From NCBI GenBank assembly GCA_951802195.1, contig OX637633.1, forward strand, positions 620,001-684,000: 64,000 bases of DNA, in the 5' to 3' direction. Of the stretch, positions 34,925 through 47,320 are shown one piece after another. This stretch comes from Tausonia pullulans. Taxonomy: Eukaryota; Basidiomycota; Tremellomycetes; Cystofilobasidiales; Mrakiaceae. Numbering within the stretch: the first letter of the stretch is position 1; each line of letters starts with the position of its first letter. Below the pieces are notes generated by a model that ran no database searches, was not told the DNA's origin, and saw only the letters and a list, made by a program, of their open reading frames with translations. The position numbers were made by a program, and so were the translations under genes.

Positions 34925-37557
34925 TCACCCCCCTGGGCCGAGGAACATGGAGAGATCCAGCCAACGGAGCGCTTCATTTGGTCCAGCTTTGCTCGTCACC
35001 CGCTTCCGCTTGCGGTCCGAGCCGTCCATCCCGATGTCGTCCTGTGTGACCCCACCGTGGGACGCCGGCGGCGGAGAGAGCAGATACTCGAGAGGGGGCG
35101 GCGAGAGAGACGGCATGGGCATGAAACCCGGTTGGAAGTCGAGGGGTATCAAGTTACCCGACTGAGCGAAGCTGACGTTCGGAGGAGGGAGACCGAATGG
35201 GACTTGACCAGTAGAGTCCGTGTGACGATGGTCGGGCGGCGACCGGTCGGTGCCCTCCAGGCCGAGGTCGAGCTTGGCGGTCGCCCGAAGAATGGACGCA
35301 GAAGATCCGCCCCCATCAGATTGGAAGTCGGCCGAGAAGGAGGACCCAGACGTGTCGGCAAAGGAAGGAGGGAAGAGGACACCCGGGTCCGTTGGTGCCA
35401 GAGGCAGGTGGTCGAGGGTGGAAAGATGGGGCCCACGAGCGCTGGAGAAGATAAGATCTCCGGCTAGTCAAAATGGCGTGTCAGCTCAGATGAACCAGCA
35501 ATGGGGCAAGGCTAAGTTCCATAAATGATTCACCAATGTTTGAATGGGTGAAGCGAAACACAGACGCAGACGCCGCCGGCGTTGTCAACCCGTCTTCTGA
35601 CGTGCAGAAGAAGTCCTGCACGCCGGAATCCGACGCCGAAGGCCACGGCATCGGGTTTGAGTTACCAGCGAGCGGCGAAAGGCTTGAATCCTCGGGAAGG
35701 CCGTAGTGTGAAGGGAGCCAACTGGAGGTCGCGGCCGAGCCCAGAGTGTGAAGCTCATCGGAAATGAACCTGGTCCGCGTCCAGTCGGAGAGGCTGTCTA
35801 TTGGAGGAGGTGGGAACGAGGGCGACGCCGGCAGTATCATATTGGACGACGGTTGAGGCAAAAACGAGAGCAACGACGGTGTCGAGGGCTCGGTCCAAGG
35901 CAAAGCTCGCCCTCCTGCGCGACTGGGATCCGACAAGGACAGCGAGAGTGCTTGATCTGGTGCCCGCCCGAGAGGCCGTGTCGTTGACGCCGAAACGGAC
36001 GCTCTCCGTTCCCGCAAATCTTGATTGAGCGCCCTAGCCGATTGGCCGACAGATGCGATCGCGCCAGTTGAGCTCGTTGAGCGGCGTCGGTCAGAGATGG
36101 CCACTCCAGATGAGTACGGCGTCGCGGAGCGACTGCCACCGTAGGTGGGCGCTGAGGGCAGCATCGACGTCGAGGGTCCGGGAACGCCTGGACTTGCCGC
36201 GGCCACGCTTGAGCGTTCGAGGATTGGAGCCGTCCGCGCCCTCATCATGCGAGGCTTGTGTCCAGCGGCAGCGTAGATCTCAGGAAATGCCTGAAGACAG
36301 ACGATGTGTCAGAAAAAGTGACCGACAGGCAAGGTGTTGTTCATATTGGTCGAGTCCGACGTACGTGTCTGAAGCGGTCTCGCAAATCGATAGACTTGCG
36401 GTCTTGCAGAATGGGATCCTTCGAAATCTTCGTCCAGGCAGCACCATGCTGAAAAAGGCGAATACAAGTCCAGGTGAATGCGTTGCAACGACATCGGCGC
36501 AGGCAAGCCATCACTGACCTGGTGGAAGCCTTCTTTCAAGGCTGCGTCTTCCGCGGCCGAAAACGGCCGCTTCTTCTTGACCTCCTTCTTCTCGAGCTTG
36601 AGTCCTGAATCTGCCTCTGCACGAGAGTCGCAGATCTTGGAAGCGGGGACGTGCTTTTTGGCTGTCGGGTAAAGCTAGAGCGAGACACCATCGAACCGGA
36701 GGTCGCCGTCAGCCTCTGGGAGGACCCAACCTTCAGCAATACCCTGATTGGCCCGCACTTGATGATACGCGCTCGGAAAGTGTGTCCGGAAGCTATGTTG
36801 GGCGCAATGATCATTGGCTGAAGCTTCTCAGAGTCGCACAAGCCGAGATCGAGCTCACCGATCCTTGAGGTCGACGGCCGAGCGATTCTCGAACGTAAGG
36901 TTCGGATCCCCCAAGATGGCCGTCCAGTTTCCCACTCCCCACTGGCCGAGGCGCCCAGATAGTCAGTTCCGGCAACGCCAAGCTTGCCTTTGCAAGTCCA
37001 AGACGCACTTTGTTGCACCCTTCGACGAGCTGAGCCGTCTCCTCGTCTGACCACCGGTTCCGGGGCCGCTTGACCGGAATATCGAGCCCTTCGACGACCG
37101 ATCCAGCGCTCGAGCGAGCAGAGACGTTCACAGTAGAGGGTCGACCGTCAGCTCCACTCGACTTGGCTCGCTGGTGGAGTCTCGGGTGACATGGACGTGT
37201 AGGCGGCGACGACGACGAGGCCGACGCCGCGCGTTCTGCATCGTCTCTCTCAGGGAAGCGCGTCTGGAGTGTAGATGTTGTGGGAGGTCCTCCGAAATCT
37301 CCGGGAATAGAGTGAGAGGTGGGGATGAGGAAGCTTTGGGTACCGGACGTCGAGCCGGATGGGAGCGGCGGCCCTCGCGTTGATGCCGATCCGAAGGGGT
37401 CGAGACCGTCTTCTGACGCTGGAGAGCCGGAGAGGTAGAGCTCGTCCATTCGGCGGCGAGAGGTCGTCGTAGGTATATCGAGAGCGGGCTGAGAGTTGTC
37501 TAAGTTCACAAATGGGTAGGAAGGGAAGGGGAAGCTCGAGGCAAGTGGTTGGGTCAC
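34925..37557 (-). CDS. Two-Myb telobox DNA-binding protein (TAY1/TEB1-like)
   Basis: Predicted double-strand telomere-repeat or promoter binding protein. ATG at 37557 starts MTQPLASSFPFPSYPF. After about 160 disordered S/P-rich residues comes Myb repeat 1: RNRWSDEETAQLVEGCNK, then GVGNWTAILGDPNL and the telobox AVDLKDRFRTHFPSAY. Repeat 2 follows: KKRPFSAAEDAALKEGFHQ, HGAAWTKISKDPILQDRK, telobox SIDLRDRFR then AFPEIY. The C-terminal half is a long low-complexity S/P/G region ending SKAGPNEALRWLDLSMFLG, stop at 34925. Two tandem telobox Mybs separated by a short linker are the layout of Yarrowia Tay1, Ustilago Tay1 and fission yeast Teb1. Whether it binds telomeres or promoters here is unknown. 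Tail to CAF1, head towards the GAPDH 3' end. Confidence 0.8.
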
Positions 37558-37988
37558 TAATGGTTAGCGGTGGAGGAAAGAGTGAGCTTGGGTCATCGCG
37601 GGCCTCTGGCTCTCCTCGTCTCTTCCGGCGCCTTTCCTCCACACGGCATAGACCCGCCTCGACGCGGCCTTGGAGACGCGCGTCACCCACAACTGGCGTG
37701 TGACAATAGGCTCTGCACTTAAGTTGTTCCCTTGTCTGAAATAAATCGTGTTGCCCAGTTATACAAGTCGCGGATCATTGCTCTGCAACCTTAACGAACT
37801 CCCTTGGGGTCATCACACATTCAGCGGCGAGTTTTTGTTTTTTTTACAACTCTCGAATGAGCAAAGAGCTGGACAGGCACGTTGCTGACACTTGCGGGCA
37901 CACAGTTTAAGGCGGAAGGGGTTTTCTATAGAGGGCAGAAAAGGATCGTCGAGGCTGAGGGCAAGAGTCGTAACTAGACGTAGTTTGC
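37558..37988. promoter_or_regulatory. Intergenic upstream of the telobox gene, downstream of GAPDH
   Basis: 430 bases; contains the GAPDH 3' region (next to its TAA) and the promoter of the telobox gene. A T8 tract lies near 37837. No gene seen. Confidence 0.4.
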
Positions 37989-40094
<2,106 letters not shown>

Positions 40095-41700
40095 AGTGCG
40101 AGGGTAGAGAGAAGGGGGCTGGTGGGAGGGGTGGGGGGGGTGATGGTTTGGGTCAGCCTGGTCGAATCGAATCGAAAGAGAAAAAGTCGGCCAAGCGTCC
40201 TCTTGGGGAGGGTGGGAAGGAAGGGTTCCGCCTCGTTCCCCTTCGTTCGCTTTCGCAGCCGCCTGCCTCCCCAGGAGAGGAGGCGTCTCTCGACACTTCC
40301 CCGCACGCCGTTGCCGCCGGCTTAAGGAAATTTCGACGCCTCCCCCCCGCACTCGCCAGCCTTCCCCCACCCGCCTGCCCACCTCGCTCGGCCGAGGGAG
40401 CGACGAGCACAGAGCGAGCACGGGGTGGGAGGGGCGAGAGGAGCGAGAGAGGAGCGGAGAAATGGGGGAAAAGAGGCGGCAACGACGGCGGGGGACGTGC
40501 TTTGTGCGAAGTTCGAGACAGGCAGGACACACCCTCAACTAAAGAGATGGGGAGGACAATGGGACGAGCGCGCGAACGAACGAAAGTATCATTCGAGGGA
40601 AAGTGATAAGAGCGCGCGCGCCACGGCGTCGTCGGCAACCAACTCCATCATGGCGTGCGCCGACCCGTCTTTCATTGTTTCTCTCCCAGAATGGCAAAGA
40701 GTTTCGATGTGACACTAAAAAGACACTCACAGGGGAAAGGGGTTGGGAGAGAGGCTGAAAGGGGTTCAAGCAGGGGTGAAGTTTGTGGTTGATGGAAGGA
40801 ATGAAGGGGAGCCTGCAGCTTGGGCTGGAGGAGATGGGAGTAAGAGCGAGATGGCAAAGCCGGCCGGCTCCTTTTCGGACGGCGACGGGGATAGACGAGT
40901 CCGGGTATGCGGAAAGAGGAGGAGCTTTCACGTTCTACCGACTTCTGACCCGAAGAAAACCCGAGATCTTTACCTTTCCTCTCTGATACTTCTCCCCGAC
41001 GACCGAATATCTCCCCACCGCCAAGTTAGTCCTCCCCTAGTCGGCTGCGAGCCGTATTGTGACCATGTGTTCAAGTGGGAGAACGGCCATCAGCGGTCGT
41101 TGGCTTGTGAAGACTCGAGCTGGCATCTGTCAATTGGTGCTGGCTTGCGTCAGCACTACTACGACATCGCATCCAGTATCGCGTCAGCTCAGTCTCTCCA
41201 GGCGCTCAGCTCAACACTAGAATCTCTCGACGTGGGCGTCAGTTTTTTTTAAGTCGAGCAGTGCAATAAGCTGAGCAAATTTCCGCAAGCTAAGCTACTT
41301 TCGACGAAACAGACTGCGCCTGGGTTTGGTCTGAGTTTTGTGCACCCTGGTGGTGTTTCATACTAGATTGACAACATCTTGAAATTAGCAGCATCCCGTT
41401 CGTGGCCTAAGCTGTTGCAGCAATCCAAACTCAGCCTTGACAGCTGGTCGTCAATGATTCTTCCCTGATACAAGTAACATGTTCACATAATTTCGACTTC
41501 GCGTGGATAATCTTCCTCTCTAATCCAAGTCTTTTTTAGCTGTCGAACAGAGGAGGACACACATGATCGATCGTGGCTCGATCAAGACCCAAAATGGCCT
41601 CACTCCTCCTTCCCTCAAAAGATGTTCCAATCGTCCACTGCTTTATCCGACGACCATCACTCGCCAACTTGTCTGCTGCTACGCATCCCAACTGGCGTCC
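40095..41700. promoter_or_regulatory. 1.6-kb upstream region of GAPDH and of the LPxY membrane protein
   Basis: Left part: GAPDH promoter and leader, purine-rich on the plus strand with G8 near 40133-40140. The remainder has ORFs up to 169 codons (40743-41252) without family features, low-complexity segments or splice support. I call no gene. Confidence 0.4.
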
Positions 41701-42640
41701 ATGCCTCCTCCGCACGTCCGACTTGAACCTCGAGCCCTCGGAGGCGTCCCGGCCACAGCGGCAGCGGCCTCGTCTATTTCTGCCCTTGCTGCAGCCGCTG
41801 TGGCCAGCTCGTCGCCCTCTCTGTTCATCCCTTCCCCCACGGCCGCTCCCGCTCCTTCGTCCACGTCTGAGTCTCCAAGCTCGGTAAGCCGGCTGAAGGG
41901 GCCTGAGAGCGGATGCCACAAGATAGATAGAAGGCCCTCGGCTGACGCCTCTTATTCAATCCAGTCTGCCGTCGAATGGGCTATCTTAGTAAGTGGAACG
42001 AGCTGCCGAGCGCCGATGATCACTCTTTGGCCTGTCCCAGGTAGCTTATTCAAATATGGCACCTCATTAGCTCACCTTGGGCGCTATTGCCATGTTATTA
42101 ATCACATACAGGTGCGTATTAGACATGCCTCCGATCGTTTAGATTCCTGGCGAGACATTAGACTGACGCCGCTGCGCTGCCTGCAACAGGTCGTATCAGC
42201 TCCGTAGGCAAGGCCGCTCCGTCACATTCACCCACTTCTTCTCTCTCACCCGCGGGAAGACGGTGTCTAACGGCTTGCGGACGTACCCTCGGTCACGTCC
42301 CCTCGGGGGCGTCACAATTTCAAGGTCCTATACTCTTCCCGACAACCCTGTTCTCCCTACCTTCCCCCAGCGCGCCGTTATCTCGTCCTCACGCCAGGTC
42401 AGCGGGCCTGGCGTCGGCCTGGGCGGGCGTCGGGAGATTGAAGATCTCGAGCTTCCACCATATGCCCCGAAGACGGACCTGCCAGAGTACCAGGAGCGGG
42501 AGATTGAGCGCGAAATGCATGGCCACCCAAGTCGCCCAGGCGCGCTGATCGACGACCTTCCACAGGTCTCCAGTCCTCTGCCAACATCCGAGATGGTCGT
42601 GGATGATAATCCTTCATCTCGGCGGCTAGACTCGCCGTGA
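41701..42640 (+). CDS. Single-pass membrane protein with LPxY motifs (RCR-like?)
   Basis: Not firmly recognised. ATG at 41701 (exon 1 to 41883) gives an A/S/P-rich N-terminus. Splicing at GTAAGC..CAG and GTAAGT..TTAG yields SAVEWAILLTLGAIAMLL then ITYRSYQLRRQGRS: one transmembrane helix followed by a basic cytosolic edge. The tail runs through SRSYTLPDNPVLPTF and LELPPYAPKTDLPEY to a TGA at 42638-42640. Two LPxY sites (LPPY, LPEY) are of the kind bound by WW domains of Rsp5/Nedd4 ligases. Single TM plus PY-type motifs resembles RCR1/RCR2 (chitin and trafficking regulators), but that is inference from layout only. Exon joins were chosen to keep the helix intact and frames open. Confidence 0.55.
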
Positions 42641-43131
42641 GACGGCCTTGCTCAAGCGTGGTGAAGCTGCTGGTTGGTATATCATCAACAGCGAGACTGT
42701 CTTGTTTGTTTCTATCCATTTCATATTATTAATGTAGCTACCTATAATTTTGGCTGCTTGGGGCGTTTCTATTCTACCCCTCTGGTTCTGATGCTGCAAG
42801 CCAACGCTGGTCGAACTCGGATCAAAAAGTAGAGTGGCCGCAGGGGGTACTAGGCGGGGTTACACATCAACACATTTCGCCACTACTCGACCAATCCAGC
42901 CAGGCCTTCACAAGTTACATTCTCCAGCGGGGCTGAAACGCTTTCAAGGAAGGCCGTCCGAATCGAGGCGTGCGTCTGGAAACTGTCGGCGACAGCACAA
43001 CAACGAATCGAGGTCCGAATAACGCGTCGAGAGAACCCGCGTCTCTCGCCTATCCACCGCCGAGTTGCTGGTCCATCTCCATCTAGATCCTCATTGCAGT
43101 TCTCGCTGCTGCCAGACCGCTCTTGCTGAGC
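42641..43131. promoter_or_regulatory. Intergenic upstream of PMS1
   Basis: 490 bases; 3' end of the LPxY gene and the PMS1 promoter. A slightly A/T-richer part near 42680-42760 may be the 3' untranslated region. Nothing else found. Confidence 0.4.
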
Positions 43132-46100
43132 ATGGCTGCATCACCTCCTCTCATTCGGGGGATCATCCAGATTGAGGCGAGCTCAGTCCATCGGATCACA
43201 TCAGGACAGGTCGTCGTCGACCTGCAGACCGCCCTCAAGGAGCTCGTCGAGAACGCTCTCGATGCTGGAGCAACCACGATCGGTGAGCTTTCGTCGCATA
43301 ACTACTCCTGCAGATTCCCAGCGCTAGTAGGGCTCACCGAATGCGTCTCTCGCAACGATGCAAGATGTCCGACTCAAGAACAACGGCGTCGACGCGTTCG
43401 AGGTCAGCGACAACGGCTCAGGCGTCGACTCGTCCAACATTCCGAGCCTAGGTGCGTCCCCGCCATGCTGCCTCGTTCGAGTCTACTACTAGCCTGGCCT
43501 TGCTCAGACGACTCGTTGCCCTATCCACCCTGCCAGCTCTAAAACATCACACATCCAAACTCGCCAGCTTCGCAGACCTATCTGCCGTCACCTCGTTCGG
43601 CTTCCGCGGCGAAGCGCTCTCCTCGCTCTGTGCTCTCAGCGAATCTGTGGAGATCACTACGGCTACGCAGCATGACGCTCCGGTTGGGACCATTGTCACC
43701 TTCGATCGGACAGGCAGGGTGCTCGATGCTTCGGCCAGGACCGCCCGGCCCGTGAGTTGAGCGAGCGAGCGAGAAAGTGCTGCTGCACATTTCTCATGTC
43801 CTATGCCTGCGACTGACTCACGTTCCATCAACCAATCTTAAAGCGAGGGACGACTGTCCGAGTCTCCGGTCTGTTTGTTCCTGTCCCTGTCCGCCGTCGA
43901 GAACTCGAGAAAAATGCGCGGCGAGAGTTTGGCAAGGTGCTCAGCTTGCTCACTGCGTACGCCCTCGTGCCTGCGAGTGCGAATCGAGGAGTCCGTTTGG
44001 GCGTCTCATCTACCTCACAAGCCGGGTACGCTCACTGGATGACCTAGCCTTTCATGTGTCTTCTTCAGTTCTGACTCGGTCTGCAGCAAACATACGAAGC
44101 ACCTTCTTACCACAGGAGCGCCTTCCATCAAGGCGTCGATCTCATCGGTCTGGGGGCCCAAGGCTTTGGACAACCTGGTCTCTTTCTCCTTTAACGTTTC
44201 TCTGGACGATTCAGCTTCCCCTTCCGACACTTCTGAGTGCGTTGCTCGACCGAGAAGCTCAACTGGCTCGTCACGGAGATCTTATCGCCCATGCTCTCCC
44301 AAAACCAGGACGCCGTGTGCAAAGATCGTTGGCGTGATCTCATCCGCCTCCGTGGGATGTGGACGGGCAAGCAGTGATCGGCAATTCTTCTACATCAATG
44401 GCAGACCATGCGTCCTAGCTAAGGTCAGTCTACGTACTTCGTCCCTTTCACCTTCTTGATGCCCAAGTCCATCCACCTCCCTCATCCCTGTCCCCCAGAT
44501 TCAGAAGGTGGTCAACGAGACCTATCGATCGATCAATCCGGTGCAGCTGCCCATGATCATCCTCGATCTGAAGTTGCCGACGAGTGAGTCGATCGAGGAC
44601 CAGGTCGACACAAGCCGTTCTCGCGTGCTGAAGAAGACGGTCTCATAGAAACGTGCGACATCAACGTCAGCCCTGATAAGCGGACAATCCTTCTTCATCA
44701 TGAGCAATACCTCATACAAAAGCTCAGGGTGCGAGGTTTGCGCTTATGTGGCAGGGACGAACAACTCGTGGCGCCACACTGACGAGCATTCGACCCAACT
44801 CCGCAGGAGCACCTTGAGGGCCTTCTTTCACCCACTCAATCGATCTACGCCGTCTCCGAACCGGCCAGCTTACTCTCACAGCGAACCTTTGGAGTCCAAA
44901 CCCCCGACGTTCTGAACTTGTCTGGCAAGCCAAGCCTTGCGCTTACAGCCCCGACGATGCTTGACTCAAGACCAATAGATCCATCTCCACCGAGAGCTTG
45001 CCGTACCTCTGCGGCATCTCCAACCGTCGGCGCTGCAGAGCCAGAGCCGAGATCAGTTTACCCGGTGACACAGCGGAAGCAAGTGGGTCTCTGCGGACCG
45101 AGAGCTTTGGCTGTGAAGATAGACCGTGACTGACGTCAACTCCTAAGCTGCGAACTATGAGCAGCTCTATCACGCGCTCGTCCGGATTAGCTGTCGTGGG
45201 AAAGTTGACCGACTATCTGGATCGCGAAACCTCGACGAACCGCCGCTTCAGCTCTCCCTCAAGCAGTCCTGAGGATGCCATTTCTCATTTATCAACTTCA
45301 AAGCGCCCTAGGCCATCTCCTGACTCCGCGGAAAACCTCCTAACCTCTATTGGGGAATCAGTGGCGTCCTCTCGACGAGAGAACATCACGGTTTCCTTCG
45401 ACCAGACGGATCTCAGGTGGCCGCGCTTGAGTTCGCTCCAGTTTCGCTCGCCGCTTTCAACGCTCACATCGGATAGTACCCCGCAACCGGTGCTGGCGAG
45501 CATTTACAATCAAGACTTCAAGGGTGCCGAGTCTGAGCTTCAGAGAATCATCGAGAAGACAGACTTCGCGCGGATGAAGATCGTTGGCCAGGTCGGTAAT
45601 ATCAGTAGGCTCGCGAGAAATCCCTTTTCAGGCGTGCTTTCTGACTTGTTCCTCTTTTTCCATTCGCCAGTACAACCTCGGATTTATCGTCGCCAGGAAG
45701 ACGACACCGACTGGAGACGATCTCTTCATCGTCGATCAGCATGCGGCCGACGAAAAGTTCAACTTTGAGACCCTCCAGCTAAACACGCGTATTCAGTCCC
45801 AAAGGTTGATTCAGTATGTAATTGCTGGCGTTCTTAGGCAGATTATCTATTCTGACTCCCTAACCAATTTCGTAGGCCCCGCCCCCTCGAGCTCGCTGCG
45901 TCCGACGTCGTCTTGGTCAACGATCACGCAGACATTTTAAGGCAGAACGGGTTCGAAGTGATGGTGTCGTCCGACAATGCGTTGACGGCAGATAAGGCAG
46001 GGAAGTTCGGGGACCATGCAACAACGCGCGTATCGCTTGTTGCCCAGCCGATCAGCAAAGAGACTGTCTTTGACTTCCAAGGTAGGCGCGCTTACCTGGG

Positions 46101-46589
46101 TTTCAGGCAGTCTGATTGTCTCTTTTCTAGATCAATACTCATTTCTACCTGAATGTGTGCAGACCTCCAAGAGCTCATCCACCTGATGCAGGACAACCCG
46201 GCCGGCGGCATGGTCCGCTGCTCCAAAGCGCGAAGCATGTTTGCAATGCGGGCCTGCCGCAAGAGTGTTATGATTGGCCGAGCACTAAGTCGCGCGCAGA
46301 TGCAGCAGGTGGGCAGGTCGATGGTCCCTAGCAGTCACCTTTTCACAAGTAAGCTGACAGCGAGCTTGCTCTTCTCAATTGTCAGGTCGTTGCTAACCTG
46401 AGTATGATCGATCAGCCCTGGGTGAGCGACGGACAGACAGGGCCTGGATGAAGACAGACACGAGTACTGACCGCTTCTGGCTGGCGGCCTTAGAATTGCC
46501 CTCATGGACGGCCTACGATGCGTCACTTGACGACTCTGGGAGGGGCAAAGCAACGGCGGGGCCGGGCATTGGATTGGAGCAAGGTCTGA
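43132..46589 (+). CDS. PMS1: DNA mismatch repair endonuclease PMS1 (MutL alpha, PMS2 homologue)
   Basis: Partner of MLH1; nicks DNA during mismatch repair. ATG at 43132 (in-frame alternative at 43123): [24 protein letters not shown] ATPase motifs: [51 protein letters not shown] then ALSSL. The linker is S/P-rich and variable. C-terminal domain: [11 protein letters not shown], the metal-binding endonuclease motif [26 protein letters not shown] and the closing motif [12 protein letters not shown], then LDWSKV, TGA at 46587-46589. The DQHAxDEKxNFE motif separates PMS1/PMS2 from MLH1. About nine introns. All motifs present, so likely functional. Its 3' end faces the STE20 promoter. Confidence 0.92.
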
Positions 46590-47320
46590 CGAGTCGAGGA
46601 GATAGATGGGTAGCGTCGACAGCCCCATCTCTATGCCTGCTAGATGTCAGTCAGATTGCTCGACAGATTGTGTGATAATTCTCCGGCCCGGAGGTGTGAT
46701 CATCAGCATGAAAGCCTCGCAAAGACACGATGGCCGCGTTCATCTCGCTTCGCGTCCGCTTCGTCCTCAGCTGGAGGCATGCACAGGGGTCCCCAGTGAG
46801 AGAGGGCGCGCGCGAGGCTCGAGCTTCGCGACCCAACCCCTCCAAACCCCCCCCCACCAACCTCTCGGACCGCGTCCTCCTTGTCGACTATCATCCATCC
46901 ATCCTCCCCCCCCCCCCCCCCCCCGGCTTTCTCACGACCCTCCGGACGACGGACACGCTCGAACTCGGATCCCAGCAGCGACTGCTTCTCTACCTCCTTT
47001 CGTCCACGACCCCATCCATCGCCACGCGCGTTTCCCGTTTCTCCGTCCTCCCTTCACGCCGTCTCCCTCTCACCGCTCCCACTCTCGACAGCGGAGCGCC
47101 CCGGCCGGACCGCACTTCCACGCCTTAACGATCTCAGACACGATTACGTCTGTCCTTACTGTTTGAGGGTCGTTCTGTGTCCTCTGCTGACGTTACTTGG
47201 TCGCCCTCACCGGGACGCAGACGCCCGTTGGCAGCCCCTGCTCCGTATCTTCCCTTCCCGCCGCTACCTCATTCCTCTCCTGCCGCCTCTGTACTTAGTC
47301 CGCCCCTTGTAGAGCCTCGC
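46590..47320. promoter_or_regulatory. Intergenic PMS1/STE20, with C19 tract
   Basis: 730 bases upstream of STE20. It contains a run of 19 C at 46906-46924 and long pyrimidine-rich stretches, consistent with a fungal promoter and leader. The STE20 frame is open back to an ATG at 47177, so the last 144 bases could be coding. Confidence 0.45.

Noticed and set aside
40743-41252. 169-codon plus-strand ORF upstream of GAPDH
   Set aside because: No family features, composition like the surrounding promoter DNA, and no splice context. Probably a chance ORF.
46606-47166. 186-codon ORF upstream of STE20
   Set aside because: It runs through the C19 tract and low-complexity leader sequence with no domain. 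STE20 itself starts later in another frame.
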